Made by a program: the position numbers and the translations under genes. A stretch of DNA of 64,000 bases from Peronospora farinosa (lineage: Eukaryota; Oomycota; Peronosporomycetes; Peronosporales; Peronosporaceae): contig CANTFK010000072.1 in assembly GCA_947646735.1 (NCBI GenBank), positions 434,001 through 498,000 of the forward strand. The letters run 5' to 3'. How positions within the stretch are numbered: position 1 is the stretch's first letter; every line of letters begins with the position of its first letter. Positions 21,239 through 32,623 of this stretch are shown here, one piece after another. The notes under the pieces were generated by a model. That model saw nothing but the letters and a program-made list of their open reading frames with translations. It made no database searches and was not told where the DNA came from.

Positions 21239-23527
21239 GTGACCTCTTCCAGTTCTTTCTCTGACGAACCCCTAGCACCTGGCCGTTGGTCTACCCCTCC
21301 ACTGCCTGGGCCTGACCCTGCCTTGGTTATTCCGACTGTAGACCTCGTCGGGGAGCCCCCCGATTATGCGAGTGTCACCCGGGCGTGGGAAGCGATCCAG
21401 CTGGCGATGGAACGAGCCTAAGTTATGGAGACCCTTGCTGACAAATATAGGGCCAGCAGGCCTATCAGGCTGAGCATCGCCGGGCCCAAGACTTGCAGAG
21501 CCACGTTGACGAGGTCATCCGGTTTGAAAAAGTTGATCTTCACCGAATCGAGGCTCGAATTCGGAATCTCTTCCGCGATCACGAAACCGACCAGCTAACT
21601 ATTGCGGAATACCGAGATGCGCTCGCCACCCGGAAGGATTATCGCCTTGAGGTTGAAGCGTCTCGGTCCAAGATTCGGTACTGGAGGGGCCAGTATGAGG
21701 CCACGGTGACGAGCTTCACACTCCAGATAGAAGAGCTGGAGGCCAAGTTGGATACCACCACGGCCGATCTTCGGTCCACAGTATCTCAAGTATCACTACT
21801 TCGAGATGAGCTGGCCCGCTCCAAAGCCCTCGTGAAGCAAGTCGCCTGCCAACGGGACCAACTCCAGAAACAGCTGACCGTAGCTCGGACCGCCGCGGAT
21901 AGGTCTGCCCCGCCTAAGACTAAGGTCCCAGGACCTTCCAGGGCTAAAAGATCTCGGTCTCCTACTGCCGAAGTTCCAGCCCCTTCCACATCGAAGAAGC
22001 GTCGGACCACCCGTGCCCCAAGTTTCCCTGAAGACGAGTCCAGTAGCAGCGATGAGTCTCTGCTAGCGGCGATGGCTCGGTCACGTGCTTCTCGTCGTCG
22101 TGGTAGCCCGGTGACTTCCGTGGGGAAACCCGCTCCAGAGGTGGTGGACTTATCTCGTAAAACGACATCCGGCCCTTCTTCGACGTCCGTGGGATCTACT
22201 GGGACACCCAAGTCCGGTCCTCTCCCAACATCAACAGAGTCCAAACCGGTGGGTTCCACTGAAAAACCAAAAGTCAATCCTCTTCCCAAACCGGCGGGGT
22301 CCACTGGGAAACCAACGTCCAAGTCTCTTCCTAAACCGGCGGGGTCTACTGGAAAACCAACGAAACCAGCGGGGTCCACTGGGAAACCAACGTCCAAGCC
22401 TCTTCCTAAACCGGCGGGGTCCACTGGGAAACCAACATCCAAGCCTCTTCCTAGACCGGCGGGGTCCACTGGGAAACCAACGTCCAAGCCTCTTCCTAGA
22501 CCGGCGGGGTCCACTGGGAAACCAATGGCCAAGCCTCCTCCCGAAGTAGAGACGTCACCTGCTGCTTCTTCCAGCTCGGAAAAGACGCCGACGCCTCATT
22601 CCGACCTGTTCATCCAGCTTTTCGGTCCTTCTGAGTCCGATACTGAGAGTCTCGACTCTGATGATCAAGGGGTGCTAGCATCCAAAGGTCCCTCCGGTTC
22701 CAATGCCTGGGGCCTATCCATTCCGGGATACGCCCAGCCAAGTGTGTTCAAGACCGAAGACGTTGCCCCATGGCCCGTCTCTATGGTGGACCCCCTTGCG
22801 ATCTCGCAATTAAGCGTGAAGGACCTGCGGTCCCGCATAACCCTTCCAGCTTCGTGGATGAGTCCGGGCCCCCTTTAGACAAAAGATACAAGGACCGCCT
22901 GGGCGAGACTAATAGTCTCGTAACGGAATCTCAGCTCCGGCTGTTGATGAACTCGCGCCCATGGGAGAAGCAGACGATGTCTGAGTATCTCTCTCGTTCA
23001 CCGTAAACGGCTGGTTTGTTGGACTGGTGGAGCTCCACGATGCCTACGTAGACGCATCGCTCCAGAGTTTGTGGGAGGACCGGCACCGTCTTCATTTCTC
23101 CATAGCTATTCGTTCCGGCAGTGCGTACATCTCCCGCATTTACAACGCCAGAAAAAACGACGGGCCAAGGCGACGCAGGCTTGGATGGGAGTGCTGAAGA
23201 AGGTCCTGCAGGGGATGGTAGCAGGTCACTGTGACTTGGACATCCTGCTGGACCCCTTCTTCCAGCCCGTTACCCACACGCGTCAACTGTCTTACTGGAC
23301 CCCAGTTATGACTGCAGAGCTTGAACGTTACGATCAATTGCGGCTGACGTTGTGCAAGTCGCAATAGGGTCAACCAGGAGAGTTCTCAACCGGGGCTGAT
23401 GGAGGCGTTGCAGGTGGTGGATGATGTCGAACCGTGGCGCATCTTTTACCACAAGACCATCCACGAGCATCCCGCTTTCGGGGTTTCCCGTCTCCATGGC
23501 AAGTTTTCTCCGCCCGACACCGCCTGA
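21239..23527 (+). pseudogene. Antisense accessory gene of element B: coiled-coil protein with PAGSTGKP repeats (broken copy)
   Basis: This plus-strand gene faces integrase and lies between it and the 3' LTR. It starts at ATG 21239 (60 codons to a TAG at 21419-21421) and shifts frame near 21455. It then stays open through 21451-22878 (about 475 codons), with more shifts near 22880-22990, 23160 and 23365, ending at a TGA at 23525-23527. The visible order is a proline-rich start, a long coiled coil (EYRDALATRKDYRLEVEASR to LLRDELARSKALV), a basic region (RAKRSRSP, TSKKRRTTR), six or so PAGSTGKP units, and a tail ending GKFSPPDTA. I know no matching family. It is unlike the Gypsy-2/3 antisense protein in sequence, though both have basic, low-complexity parts. 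Confidence 0.6.
22240..22535 (+). repeat. Coding minisatellite, ~45-bp units encoding PAGSTGKPTSKPLPK
   Basis: Six or more imperfect tandem units carry the core GCGGGGTCCACTGGGAAACC. They are in frame in the antisense gene of element B. The GGGGTCCAC core recurs in the LTR minisatellite of the same element. Confidence 0.85.
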
Positions 23528-23784
23528 GGGTTATCTCTAGCTTTAAGTGTATCCTTAATAAGCTGATAATGCCATTTCACCTCGAAATCCCTAGCACATT
23601 CTCGATCTTCCTCTTTGGTGCCATATCTTAGGTAGTCCCTCGGTGTCCTATACAGGTTAGCAATACTTCACTCTTCTTGTTCTGCTGCACTTCTCGAATA
23701 CATAACTTGACCAATTTCTGTGCATGCAACAAATAACACCTCCTTCTTGCATCATCTTGGCCTTCCCAAGATGATCTCTCCCCT

Positions 23785-24861
23785 CTACTCCTCATGGCTC
23801 TGCATCACCTCAAAACGATTACGAGTGACTTGCCTGCGTTCGTAGTCCTCAAGTAGTCCACCGCAATTGAGGTCCACCTCGTCTACCCACGACGGATCGG
23901 AGTATCCTTTCCACTGCACCAGGTATTCACATTGAATACGACCATACCGAGTTTTTCTTTCCATGCGCTTGTCAAGAATCATCTCCACTTCATACTCATT
24001 GTCTTCCAATTCCACATCCCAGCTATCCTCTGGTAACAGGGCTTCGTCAAAATCCACTCGATCTGTTTCGTCCACCACCAACACTGTATTCGGTCTGTCG
24101 GGATATTGCCGGACTAGCTCCAACTTCGAAAGGTGCACCAACGGGTAAATGCGGTAATCGGTCCCACTGATATCCAGGCGAGCTGCATGGTCCCCCACCA
24201 TCTCCCGTACTCGGAATGGACCATGCCATATGTGGGCCAATTTCCGGGCATAGCCTTCCTTGACCCGGTCTAGATACAACAACACCTGAGATATTGCCTC
24301 AATCATGCTATCCGCCACCTCTTCATTGTGGATCTCGGCTCGACTTTCCATTGCTGATCGCAATAACTCGTTGACTTGTTCCCTTGCCCGGCGATACTGT
24401 CGCTGTACGCCATATCGCCACCGGCGGGGGTCACAGTCACGCCTCCTGGTACTACCCAGCGGTATAGTGGCCTCCAACGTGCTTCGTGCGTCCCAACCGT
24501 GCACCAGGTAGAACGGAGTCTCTTTTCGGACCCGGTCCATGCGCCGTGTTCAGCGCAAATGTGAGCCGTTCCGCATATGCATCCCAATCTTTCTGGTCCA
24601 CCTTCGACACATACATCTTGATAGCTCGGGTGATCGTCTGTACCATCCTTTCCGCAGTTCCATTGGCCTGCGGCCGGTAGGCCATGGTGGCCCGCTGCTT
24701 TTGCCCAATCATGCGGTTGAAAGCGCGAAAGAAATCCGACATGAAACTTGGTTACCTGTCGTGTCGGATCGCCTCACTGGCCCCAAACCTTCGAAATACA
24801 CATTCTTCGTACCCTTCTGCCACGGTTTGAGCCGAACTCGACGAGCTGACCTTAGCAATTA
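23785..24861 (-). pseudogene. Element B integrase, C-terminal half with chromodomain
   Basis: From the insertion point at 24861, one frame (AKVSSSSSAQTVAEGYEE) continues integrase, with RHDR carrying the second catalytic Asp. After one stop, SDFFRAFNRMIGQKQR and RPQANGTAERMVQ (catalytic Glu) follow from 24742. The frame 24540-23785 carries GPFRVREMVGD and YPLVHLSKLELV. A chromodomain near the end reads EYEVEMILDKRM, then CEYLVQWKGYSDPSWV, ending LLEDYERRQ. Chromodomains steer some Gypsy integrases to particular chromatin. The 5' half of the gene is at 29376-29975, on the far side of TR-GAG-1. Confidence 0.85.
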
Positions 24862-26270
24862 TGTGGTGGAGTGGGTTCTCAAAATTGTATGATGAGACCC
24901 CAAACCACTCACTGTGCCGGACTGCCGACTGTCGGAGGGGGTACCCCGATGCCGCGTATGAACCTTCTCTCACCTTGTGTACCCGTCGGCTGGCGGGTTG
25001 CACTCTTCGGAGGACTTGGTGACGATGTAGATGTCTGCCTTGAGGGAGGTAGACCTGGGGGGCCTCGAGTGGATATGCTTCACTCGGTGGGCCGGTAGGT
25101 GGCCACTCGATCGACCTTGTCGAGAGTGGACTTAGAGCCAAATTCTTCAGGGAGCTTGTCGTCCCTGGCCTTTTCCTTCTGTTTCAGGGGTATCAACCAC
25201 CTGACCTTTACGTTGCTCCCGGACCTTGAGGTGAGGGAGACCGCTTCCGATAGCGGGTCTTGGGGGGTGTTGCTACTCGAACGAGCTCACAGGCCAAATA
25301 TATCCTGGAGCTCTATTCGCCCTTGAACTTCGCTACACAACTGTCTTCGACGGGGGGCCAAAATTCATCCCTTCCCGGAACAGTGAGTAGCTTAGAGCAA
25401 GTTCTTCTTGGGTGACGGAGTCGTGCCACGTGGGGTTCAGCTCGCACTTGGCTCGGACCACACGCCTGTCTTCAACGGGGGGGGCCAAATATATCCCTTC
25501 CCCGGAACAGGCGTGTGGCCAGACTAGAGTTCCTTTACAGCGCGACGAAGACTTGCCAAGTAGATCGCAAATTGAGTAGTATTTAATATAGTCCTATCCT
25601 TTTAACTCCTTTACTCTATCCTTGCCTGAAGCTCTGATTCCTTGCGTCGACTGGTCTGATCCTTGTATTAACTGGTCAGGAGTGGCTGAACCCCGAGGGG
25701 CCTGGTCGACCAATGAGGGACCCAGGTCTACCGATGAGGGACCGGGTCGACCAATGAGGGACCGGGTCGACCAATGAGGGACCTGATCGACCAATGAGGG
25801 ACCCAGGTCTACCGATGAGGGACCTGGTCGACCAATGAGGGACCCAGGTCTATCGATGAGGAACCTGTTCGACCAATGAGGGACCCAGGTCTACCGACGA
25901 GGTACCGGGTCTACCGATGAGGGACCCAGGTCTACCAACGAGGGACCGGGTCGACCGATGAGGGACCGGGTCGAGCGACGAGGGACCCAGGTCTACCGAT
26001 GAGGGACCTGTTCGACCAATGAGGGACCGGGTCGACCAATGAGGGCCATGGTCGACTCCCTTCGGTACAGGTTAAACGTTACCCTGGTAATGACCTCTCC
26101 TTTGTTTGTCTTCCAAATTCTCAGCCAACGGTCGCTTCACTCCGAGGTTCCCATTATCTCCGGTCCGTTCTCTCTGGTGCGTGGTCCCTTCTCCCTAGTC
26201 CACGGCCCCTTGTCCCTTCAATCCAACGGGACCCTAGATTCTTCACAATTTAGGAAAGCACTTCACCACA
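24862..26270 (-). repeat. TR-GAG-1 3' LTR
   Basis: It has TGTGGTGGAGTG...CACTTCACCACA tips. A minisatellite of about 20-bp units (GACCGGGTCGACCAATGAGG and variants) spans about 25700-26050. Its ~140-bp block near 25430-25560 is shared with 27961-29371 but absent from both TR-GAG-2 LTRs. Confidence 0.9.
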
Positions 26271-27960
26271 GCCGCCCCTTGCACTTGCTCAGCCGTACAG
26301 CGGTTTGAGCACGCGCATGTATTCCCTCGTCAATCACGTAGGGTTTTCTGCTTGCTCTTTCTTAGGTAGTCCGTGGCCAACCTGGGTCACTCCAGCTTGG
26401 TTTCAGTCTTCGATACATTGAGCTAAATTCTTGAAGGACCCAGGTCTACCAACGAGGGACCGGGTATACCGATGAGGGACCGGGTCTACCGACGAGGGGT
26501 CGAGGTCGACCGACGAGGGACTTAGGTCTACCAATGAGGGACCGGGTCTATCGACGAGGGGCCGAGGTCGACCGGCGAGGAACCATGACCAACCATCCAA
26601 GGAGTTTTCTATTGGCTGAAAATTCAACCAATCAGAAACCTGAAATTTTGTTGGTCGTCCACGCGTCACCGTTTCGTGAGCTCGCTGTTCCTGCTTCGCG
26701 CCCCTGGTCTTCCTCCTGCTACACTCGCGTTTGGGTGTGCCCGCGGTACTTGGCGTTCATTCAAAATCTTGCCATCGCTGCGTCGAAGAGGGTCTGCAGA
26801 TCGCCTACCGGGTAGGTAGGCCCTTCCCCCCCCAGCGTCTTCGTCACGGGGCAGAGCAAATTCCAACTTTTTTACTTGCTGATTTTCCATTGGCTAAAAA
26901 TCGGAATGATTTTCATTCTTGCCACGCGTCGCCGTTCCGAGACCACGTGGTTCCTGTTCCGCGCTGCGCGCTCGGGCCTGGAGCAGCGCCGCTCCAGTAG
27001 GGCCTAGGGGCATCCTAGTGACCGACCCAGTCGAGGACGATTCTGGGGAACATGTTGCTGCTGCTATTTGGCCGCTTGACGTCAAGTGTTGGGATGGGCC
27101 TTAATTCGCCCCTGGGTGACCGGCGGCTCCGGACATTTGAGGATCCACCGTGATGTCTTGAAGCGTCATCTGGCTGTCCTTGGACCGTGTTTGTGTGGGT
27201 GTCACCAGAGGTGGGTGTTCCGTTGCTGGCGTGGTACCAACTAGGATCGACAGACGCTTGTGTATATGTTCTAACGCTTTTGTGATTCTGTCGAATCCCA
27301 GGGATAGCAGGTCATCCGGGTCGAGCCGCCCTGCGACCATGTTCGCTTCACGAAGCATGGTGACCAGCGCTGTGATCGCGTCCGTGACGGAGTGCAGCCG
27401 TGGCAGGGTCGACACCGGCCCAGTGAGTTGACCCAGCTGCCGGATCTCCAGGATCTTTGCGAAGGGGTCGCTCTCCAGGAACGCGTTCAGCTTGCGTTGG
27501 TGATAGGTCCTCGTGACATCAGCGTCTGTCCATGACGCCAGTCCTGCCTTCTCGGGGCCTATCGACTTGGTGTTTCCGGGTGCCTTCATCCGGAACTTCG
27601 TCGGCTTGGACTGCGCGATCTTGCTTTGTTGTTTTTTCGGGGACCTTAGCCTCTCGGTTTTCACCGTCGGCTGATGGTCCTCTGGATCATGATAGGCGTC
27701 ATGACCCAAGGTGTCCTCTACAAGGACATAGGGAGGGTATTTAGGTTTTTCTTCAATGAATTCAACCTTGACCATGTTGACCGGCCCCTCCCAAGGCCCG
27801 GTCGGTCCTTCGATCCTTTGTTTGTTTCTTCTTGAGTCACTGGCGATCGGTCTTCCAGCGACTCTTCGGTCTTGTGCTCCTTCTTGACTTGAACATCTTT
27901 ATCGTCTTGGGACTCGCGGTGAAATCCCGCGTCTTCCGAAGATCCGGGCACGCGCACCAT
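26271..27960 (-). pseudogene. TR-GAG-1 interior with Gag N-terminal fragment
   Basis: Gag begins with an ATG (minus strand, 27958-27960) directly abutting the 5' LTR, reading MVRVPGSSEDAGFHRE. The frame shifts near 27775-27800 into 27775-27101, which aligns with the element B Gag N-terminal domain (for example WTDADVTRTYHQRKLNAFL against WTEENLEEAYHRNKLKKFL). A later piece, 27085-26894, reads RMPLGPTGAALLQAR, like RMQLGPAGAALLEAR of element B. The retrotransposon Gag core and zinc knuckles are absent. Minisatellite units also occur at 26437-26583. Confidence 0.75.
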
Positions 27961-29371
27961 TGTGGTGGAGTGGGTTCTCAAAATTGTATGATGAGACCCC
28001 AAACCACTCACTGTGCCGGACTGCCGACTGTCGGAGGGGGTACCCCGATGCCGCGTATGAACCTTCTCTCACCTTGTGTACCCGTCGGCTGGAGGGTTGC
28101 ACTCTTTGGAGGACTTGGTGACGATGTAGATGTCTGCCTTGAGGGAGGTAGACCTGGGGGGGCCTCGAGTGGATATGCTTCACTCGGTGGGCCGGTAGGT
28201 GGCCACTCGATCGACCTTGTCGAGAGTGGACTTAGAGCCAAATTCTTCAGGGAGCTTGTCGTCCCTGGCCTTTTCCTTCTGTTTCAGGGGTATCAACCAC
28301 CTGACCTTTACGTTGCTCCCGGACCTTGAGGTGAGGGAGACCGCTTCCGATAGCGGGTCTTGGGGGGTGTTGCTACTCGAACGAGCTCACAGGCCAAATA
28401 TATCCTGGAGCTCTATTCGCCCTTGAACTTCGCTACACAACTGTCTTCGACGGGGGGCCAAAATTCATCCCTTCCCGGAACAGTGAGTAGCTTAGAGCAA
28501 GTTCTTCTTGGGTGACGGAGTCGTGCCACGTGGGGTTCAGCTCGCACTTGGCTCGGACCACACGCCTGTCTTCAACGGGGGGGGGCCAAATATATCCCTT
28601 CCCCGGAACAGGCGTGTGGCCAGACTAGAGTTCCTTTACAGCGCGACGAAGACTTGCCAAGTAGATCGCAAATTGAGTAGTATTTAATATAGTCCTATCC
28701 TTTTAACTCCTTTACTCTATCCTTGCCTGAAGCTCTGATTCCTTGCGTCGACTGGTCTGATCCTTGTATTAACTGGTCAGGAGTGGCTGAACCCCGAGGG
28801 GCCTGGTCGACCAATGAGGGACCCAGGTCTACCGATGAGGGACCGGGTCGACCAATGAGGGACCGGGTCGACCAATGAGGGACCTGATCGACCAATGAGG
28901 GACCCAGGTCTACCGATGAGGGACCTGGTCGACCAATGAGGGACCCAGGTCTATCGATGAGGAACCTGTTCGACCAATGAGGGACCCAGGTCTACCGACG
29001 AGGTACCGGGTCTACCGATGAGGGACCCAGGTCTACCAATGAGGGACCGGGTCGACCGATGAGGGACCGGGTCGAGCGACGAGGGACCCAGGTCTACCGA
29101 TGAGGGACCTGTTCGACCAATGAGGGACCGGGTCGACCAATGAGGGCCATGGTCGACTCCCTTCGGTACAGGTTAAACGTTACCCTGGTAATGACCTCTC
29201 CTTTGTTTGTCTTCCAAATTCTCAGCCAACGGTCGCTTCACTCCGAGGTTCCCATTATCTCCGGTCCCTTCTCTCGAGTGCGTGGTCCCTTCTCCCTCGT
29301 CCACGGCCCCTTGTCCCTTCAATCCAACGGGACCCTGGGTCTTTCACAATTTAGGAAAGCACTTCACCACA
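27961..29371 (-). repeat. TR-GAG-1 5' LTR
   Basis: Same tips and length class as 24862-26270, with only scattered single-base differences and one or two G-run length changes. The minisatellite lies at about 28800-29150. On the minus strand the LTR is followed by ATGGTGCGCGTGCCCGG, in which TGGTGCGCGTGCCCGG is the likely primer-binding site. Confidence 0.9.
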
Positions 29372-29375
29372 ATTA

Positions 29376-29975
29376 CATAACCAGTAAACAGGTCCACTCA
29401 TATCAACAGCTCCGTGTTTCCCTTGAACGACTTGGGCAACGATGTAATATGATCCATTGCGATGACCTGAAATGGGTAAGTTGCCCGAACATTCCCTGGG
29501 GTCTTCCCTCGTAAGGTGGGTCCACCTTTTCCGGTCTCACAGTCGACCCAAGTACCAACGAAGCGTTGTACGCTTCGAAATAGCCCTCTCCAATGGAAAT
29601 GTCTTCGTATCCGCTGGTACGTGCGGCCGATTCCTTGGTGTCCCCCTTCAAGACTCGTATGGTAGTGGTGTAGTAAATCTAGTTGTAGGCTTTCGGGTAT
29701 CACTAGCCGGATCCACCCATAGCGATCCTCTTCAGCTGTCCCCAGGCCCGGGCAATACAACAGAAGTCCATCATCATCCAAAGCGTAATTCATCTCGATC
29801 TTGCCACACGCCAACGCCACTTCTGAGGTCCACTCACCCCGTAAGTAGATCTTCAAATCGCGTATCCACATTTCTTCGTCTTGGGCAGCCTAAATTCGCT
29901 CAATCCGTATCCGTTGCACCACCTCTTCTTGCAAAACCTCTGTCGGCATCCTGGACCGGACCCGAGACCTCGTGA
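29376..29975 (-). pseudogene. Element B integrase, N-terminal half
   Basis: The segment 29871-29398 carries an integrase zinc-binding region (LLHHYHTSLEGGHQGIGRTY, with CETGKGGP in place of the usual C..C) and the first catalytic Asp in VIAMDHITSLP. Translation continues DLFTGYV into the TSD at 29372 and resumes at 24861. The same HHYHTSLEGGHQ motif occurs in the plus-strand fragment at 59130. Confidence 0.8.
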
Positions 29976-30008
29976 CAGCTGTAATTCGCATTGCTAGGCT
30001 GGGATTTT

Positions 30009-30719
30009 TTAGTACCAAGAGTTCAGGCAGACGATTAATCTCTTCGAGGTTTTTCCACTCTTCCTCAGGTAATTTTCGACACCTTGTTGCTGATGCAGGG
30101 CCGCGTTAGCGAGACGGTTCGCACTCTGGTTCCATTCACGCTTCATGTGTAGAAACTCATGGGCTGGCCAGGAAAGAAGCAGGTCCAGGGCCTTCAACCT
30201 TCGTACCGTGAGACCTGGTGCCTTGCATTTAATTTCTCCTCGCATCTGAAGGATTACCAGATTGGAATCACCGCACACCACCAGACTTCTACGATCCAAT
30301 TTCTCCAGTAGGCTGAAACATAACAAAAGGCCCTCATACTCTGCTTCGTTTACCGTTGCCTCCGTTAAATATCTCGACGCTGCTGCAATCACGGTCCACC
30401 CTGGGAGTTGCCATACGATAGCACTGCAGGCTCCGCCCCCACGTTTAACTCGTGCAGACCCATCGAAACTGACCACGTACAAGACTTCCTCAAGTTCGAC
30501 TGTAGGAGGAACCACCGTGATAGCTTGGCGCGGGTGTTTCTTGGGGGCGATTGAAGATAAAAAAGAGTCCACATTTTCGCGAGGCGTAATGCTTGCCGCT
30601 AATGTCCCCAGTATTTCATATTCGCCGCGCTTACACTTGACCACTTCTAACGTCCATTGGGACAGGAGCGCAACCCATTTCCAAGGCGACCTTGTAGACC
30701 AGGTGGCCGGACTAACCAC
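30009..30719 (-). CDS. Element B second RNase H (archaeal/plant-like type)
   Basis: This is an open 236-codon stretch of the polyprotein. The RNase H motifs are VVSFDGSARVKRGGGAC (first Asp), TVNEAEYEGLLLCF (Glu), VVCGDSNLVILQMRG (second Asp) and MKREWNQSANRLANAAL. In the last motif the final Asp expected in AD.LA is Asn here, whereas the relative at 58690 keeps AADQL. This is the archaeal-like RNase H fold type, distinct from the Gypsy RNase H just upstream, and probably degrades RNA in RNA:DNA hybrids in place of the decayed domain. It overlaps the upstream frame by about 70 bp. Confidence 0.8.
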   Translation of the reverse strand: MVSPATWSTRSPWKWVALLSQWTLEVVKCKRGEYEILGTLAASITPRENVDSFLSSIAPKKHPRQAITVVPPTVELEEVLYVVSFDGSARVKRGGGACSAIVWQLPGWTVIAAASRYLTEATVNEAEYEGLLLCFSLLEKLDRRSLVVCGDSNLVILQMRGEIKCKAPGLTVRRLKALDLLLSWPAHEFLHMKREWNQSANRLANAALHQQQGVENYLRKSGKTSKRLIVCLNSWY

Positions 30720-31990
30720 GCCAGTGTTGAGTGTCGGGTCAAAATCTTAATAGGTCGGGTGACCAGCGACGTGTAACAAAGGTCTAGTATCCGCAATAGC
30801 GCCAACACTTCCTTGTCCACCAGCCCATAGTTGATCTCGTTTGGCTTCAAAGTCCGACTCGTGAAAGTGACCGGCATATACACCCCCTCATACTCCTGCA
30901 CCAGGGATGCCGAGATGGCCCACTCACTGGCATAGACGATAATGACAGGTTCCCGGTCTGGATCAAAATGGCGGAGGTTTGGGGCGGTGGCTATCTTATT
31001 CTTCAATATCGCAAAGGCCACCTGCACCCGAGTCCATCGGTCTTCCTCCTGGTCACTCCTCTGGGTGTCCTCAGTCTCACTCATCCGGCGTCGTAACACG
31101 TGATAATCCACTTCTCTTAGCTCGTACAATATGGACGCATAAATCGCGTAGTCTTCTAGAAACCGGCTATAGTAATTGAGACTTCCAAGAAACGACTGCA
31201 TGGCTTTTAGGGTGGCGGGAAACGGTAAGTCCACCAATGACTGAAGATCATTAGGATGGGACTCCAACCCCTCCGCAGACACTCGATGCCCCAGATAATC
31301 AACTTTTTTCATTCCCATGAACTTTTGACCGCGCTGATCGATAAATTCCACTTATCACAAACCTCCAATAGTCTTTCCACTTTTAAGCATAGGTCATCCC
31401 ATGATCCAGAGGTTACCAAAATATCATCGATATAAGACCGGCGTCCTAATATGGACTCCTCGTGGTCCGCTTCAGGTTGACCTATTTCGAACAGGTTAAC
31501 CTGTTTCTCAGTGTTGGACTTCGAGGAAATCGTTAGGAATCCATATAGAGCGTTATCCAACAGTCTCTGATAGATCTGTGGTGCATTCTACAGTCCAAAC
31601 GGCATTCGTCTCCACTCAAACAATCCTAGCGGGGTTACAAACGCCGAGATTAAACGAGCTCGTTCGGTCATGCTGACCACCCAAAAACCGCTAGCCATAT
31701 CCAGTGAGCAGTACCACAAGACCTTATCTAAGTCTTCCAGCAACTCATTCACGAGAGGCATAGGGTACACCATAAGCCGCGTTAAGTCATTCACCATCCG
31801 GTAGTCAATGCACAGCCTTATATACACCCCATTCTTCTTAACAATAACTACAATTGGGCTGGCTCATGGGGAGGTGGAATGCTGGATTATCTTGGATGAC
31901 AAGAGGCCTTTTATCAGGTCTGCCAGCTTCTCCTTAAATTGAGGGGCCACCTTCTGTACCCGTTGGGCGATTAGCCGTGCGTTCCCAACA
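30647..31990 (-). pseudogene. Element B reverse transcriptase and degenerate Gypsy RNase H
   Basis: RT is split over three frames. The segment 31827-31588 has LCIDYRMVNDLT and CSLDMASGFW (first catalytic Asp). The segment 31560-31309 has RRSYIDDILVTSGSW (catalytic DD). The segment 31351-30647 has DYLGHRVSAEGLESHP and FLGSLNYYSRFLEDYA. The Gypsy RNase H that follows reads VIIVYASEWAISASLV, where DAS is expected, and IKILTRHSTLAWL, where TDH is expected, so two catalytic acids are gone while the KE site is kept. Confidence 0.8.
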
Positions 31991-32248
31991 TCAATGTCGC
32001 ACACTGCTCCTCGAGCCACCGGGACCTTTTCCCATCAGCAAATGTCGTTTTCTCCATATAATCTGGCGGAGGCGGTCTACCTCCTCCTTTGGGGTATCAC
32101 CGGGGTCTGGGATCTGGATGTCTTCCAATATAACTTCGTTTGTAGATGGGGTGACCTCAGGGAAAACAGACCAATTTTTGTCGATATCCTCTGCACATAA
32201 ATCTCCACTCTCGTGACCACAGACTTGGGGTCATCGGAACTATCTACT

Positions 32249-32623
32249 TCAGCCTCGATGACCGGTGGACCCTCCTCTGGGTGTACAGGTGGACCCCCCT
32301 CTGGGTGGACCGGTGGACCCTCCTCTGGGTGGACCGGTGGACCCCCCTCTGGGTGGACCTGTAGACCCCTCCGGGTGGACCCGCGGACCCCCCTCTAGGT
32401 GGACCCTCTCCATATCGGTCCTATCCTTCGATGATACTTCTTTGCCCACGCTAGCTCTAGCTGGTCGGCCTCTATCGAGGGCTTCCCCTCCAGACTCCTG
32501 ATCTGATGGTAATGACTCAGGGTCCCTCATAACAGACTCGTGCACCGCGTTAATCACTGGCACTTGGGTCCTCGTCCGTAGCAACATTTTCTGTGGAGTC
32601 GCGTACTGAGGTTTCTCGACCAT
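32249..32623 (-). repeat. Element B protease-RT linker with GGSTGPPR coding repeats
   Basis: An open 124-codon stretch ends in five tandem GGSTGPPR-type units (about 32262-32400), coded by ~24-bp repeats around CTGGGTGGACCGGTGGACCC. The preceding part is acidic and Ser/Arg rich. No catalytic motif is visible. Confidence 0.75.

Larger units (their letters stand above)
24862..29371 (-). mobile_element. TR-GAG-1: non-autonomous gag-only LTR element inserted in integrase of element B
   Basis: LTRs 24862-26270 and 27961-29371 enclose only 1690 bp. ATTA duplicates at 24858-24861 and 29372-29375. The interior holds the N-terminal part of Gag beginning at the 5' LTR edge (minus strand) plus minisatellite and unidentified sequence. 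There is no protease, RT, RNase H or integrase. LTR tips and Gag N-terminus resemble element B, which suggests element B relatives supply the enzymes. LTRs differ at few positions, so insertion was recent. Confidence 0.88.

Noticed and set aside
21786..22532. 248-codon minus-strand frame of GFPVDPAGLGRGLDV repeats
   Set aside because: It is the antisense reading of the PAGSTGKP minisatellite; the plus frame has the coiled coil and the longer open reading.
25700..26050. Regular ~20-bp repeats considered as a CRISPR array
   Set aside because: Units are contiguous and degenerate with no unique spacers, lie in LTRs, and the genome is eukaryotic.
32213..32501. Plus-strand proline/glycine frames (TGGPPSGW repeats)
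   Set aside because: They are shadows of the GGSTGPPR linker repeats on the minus strand.
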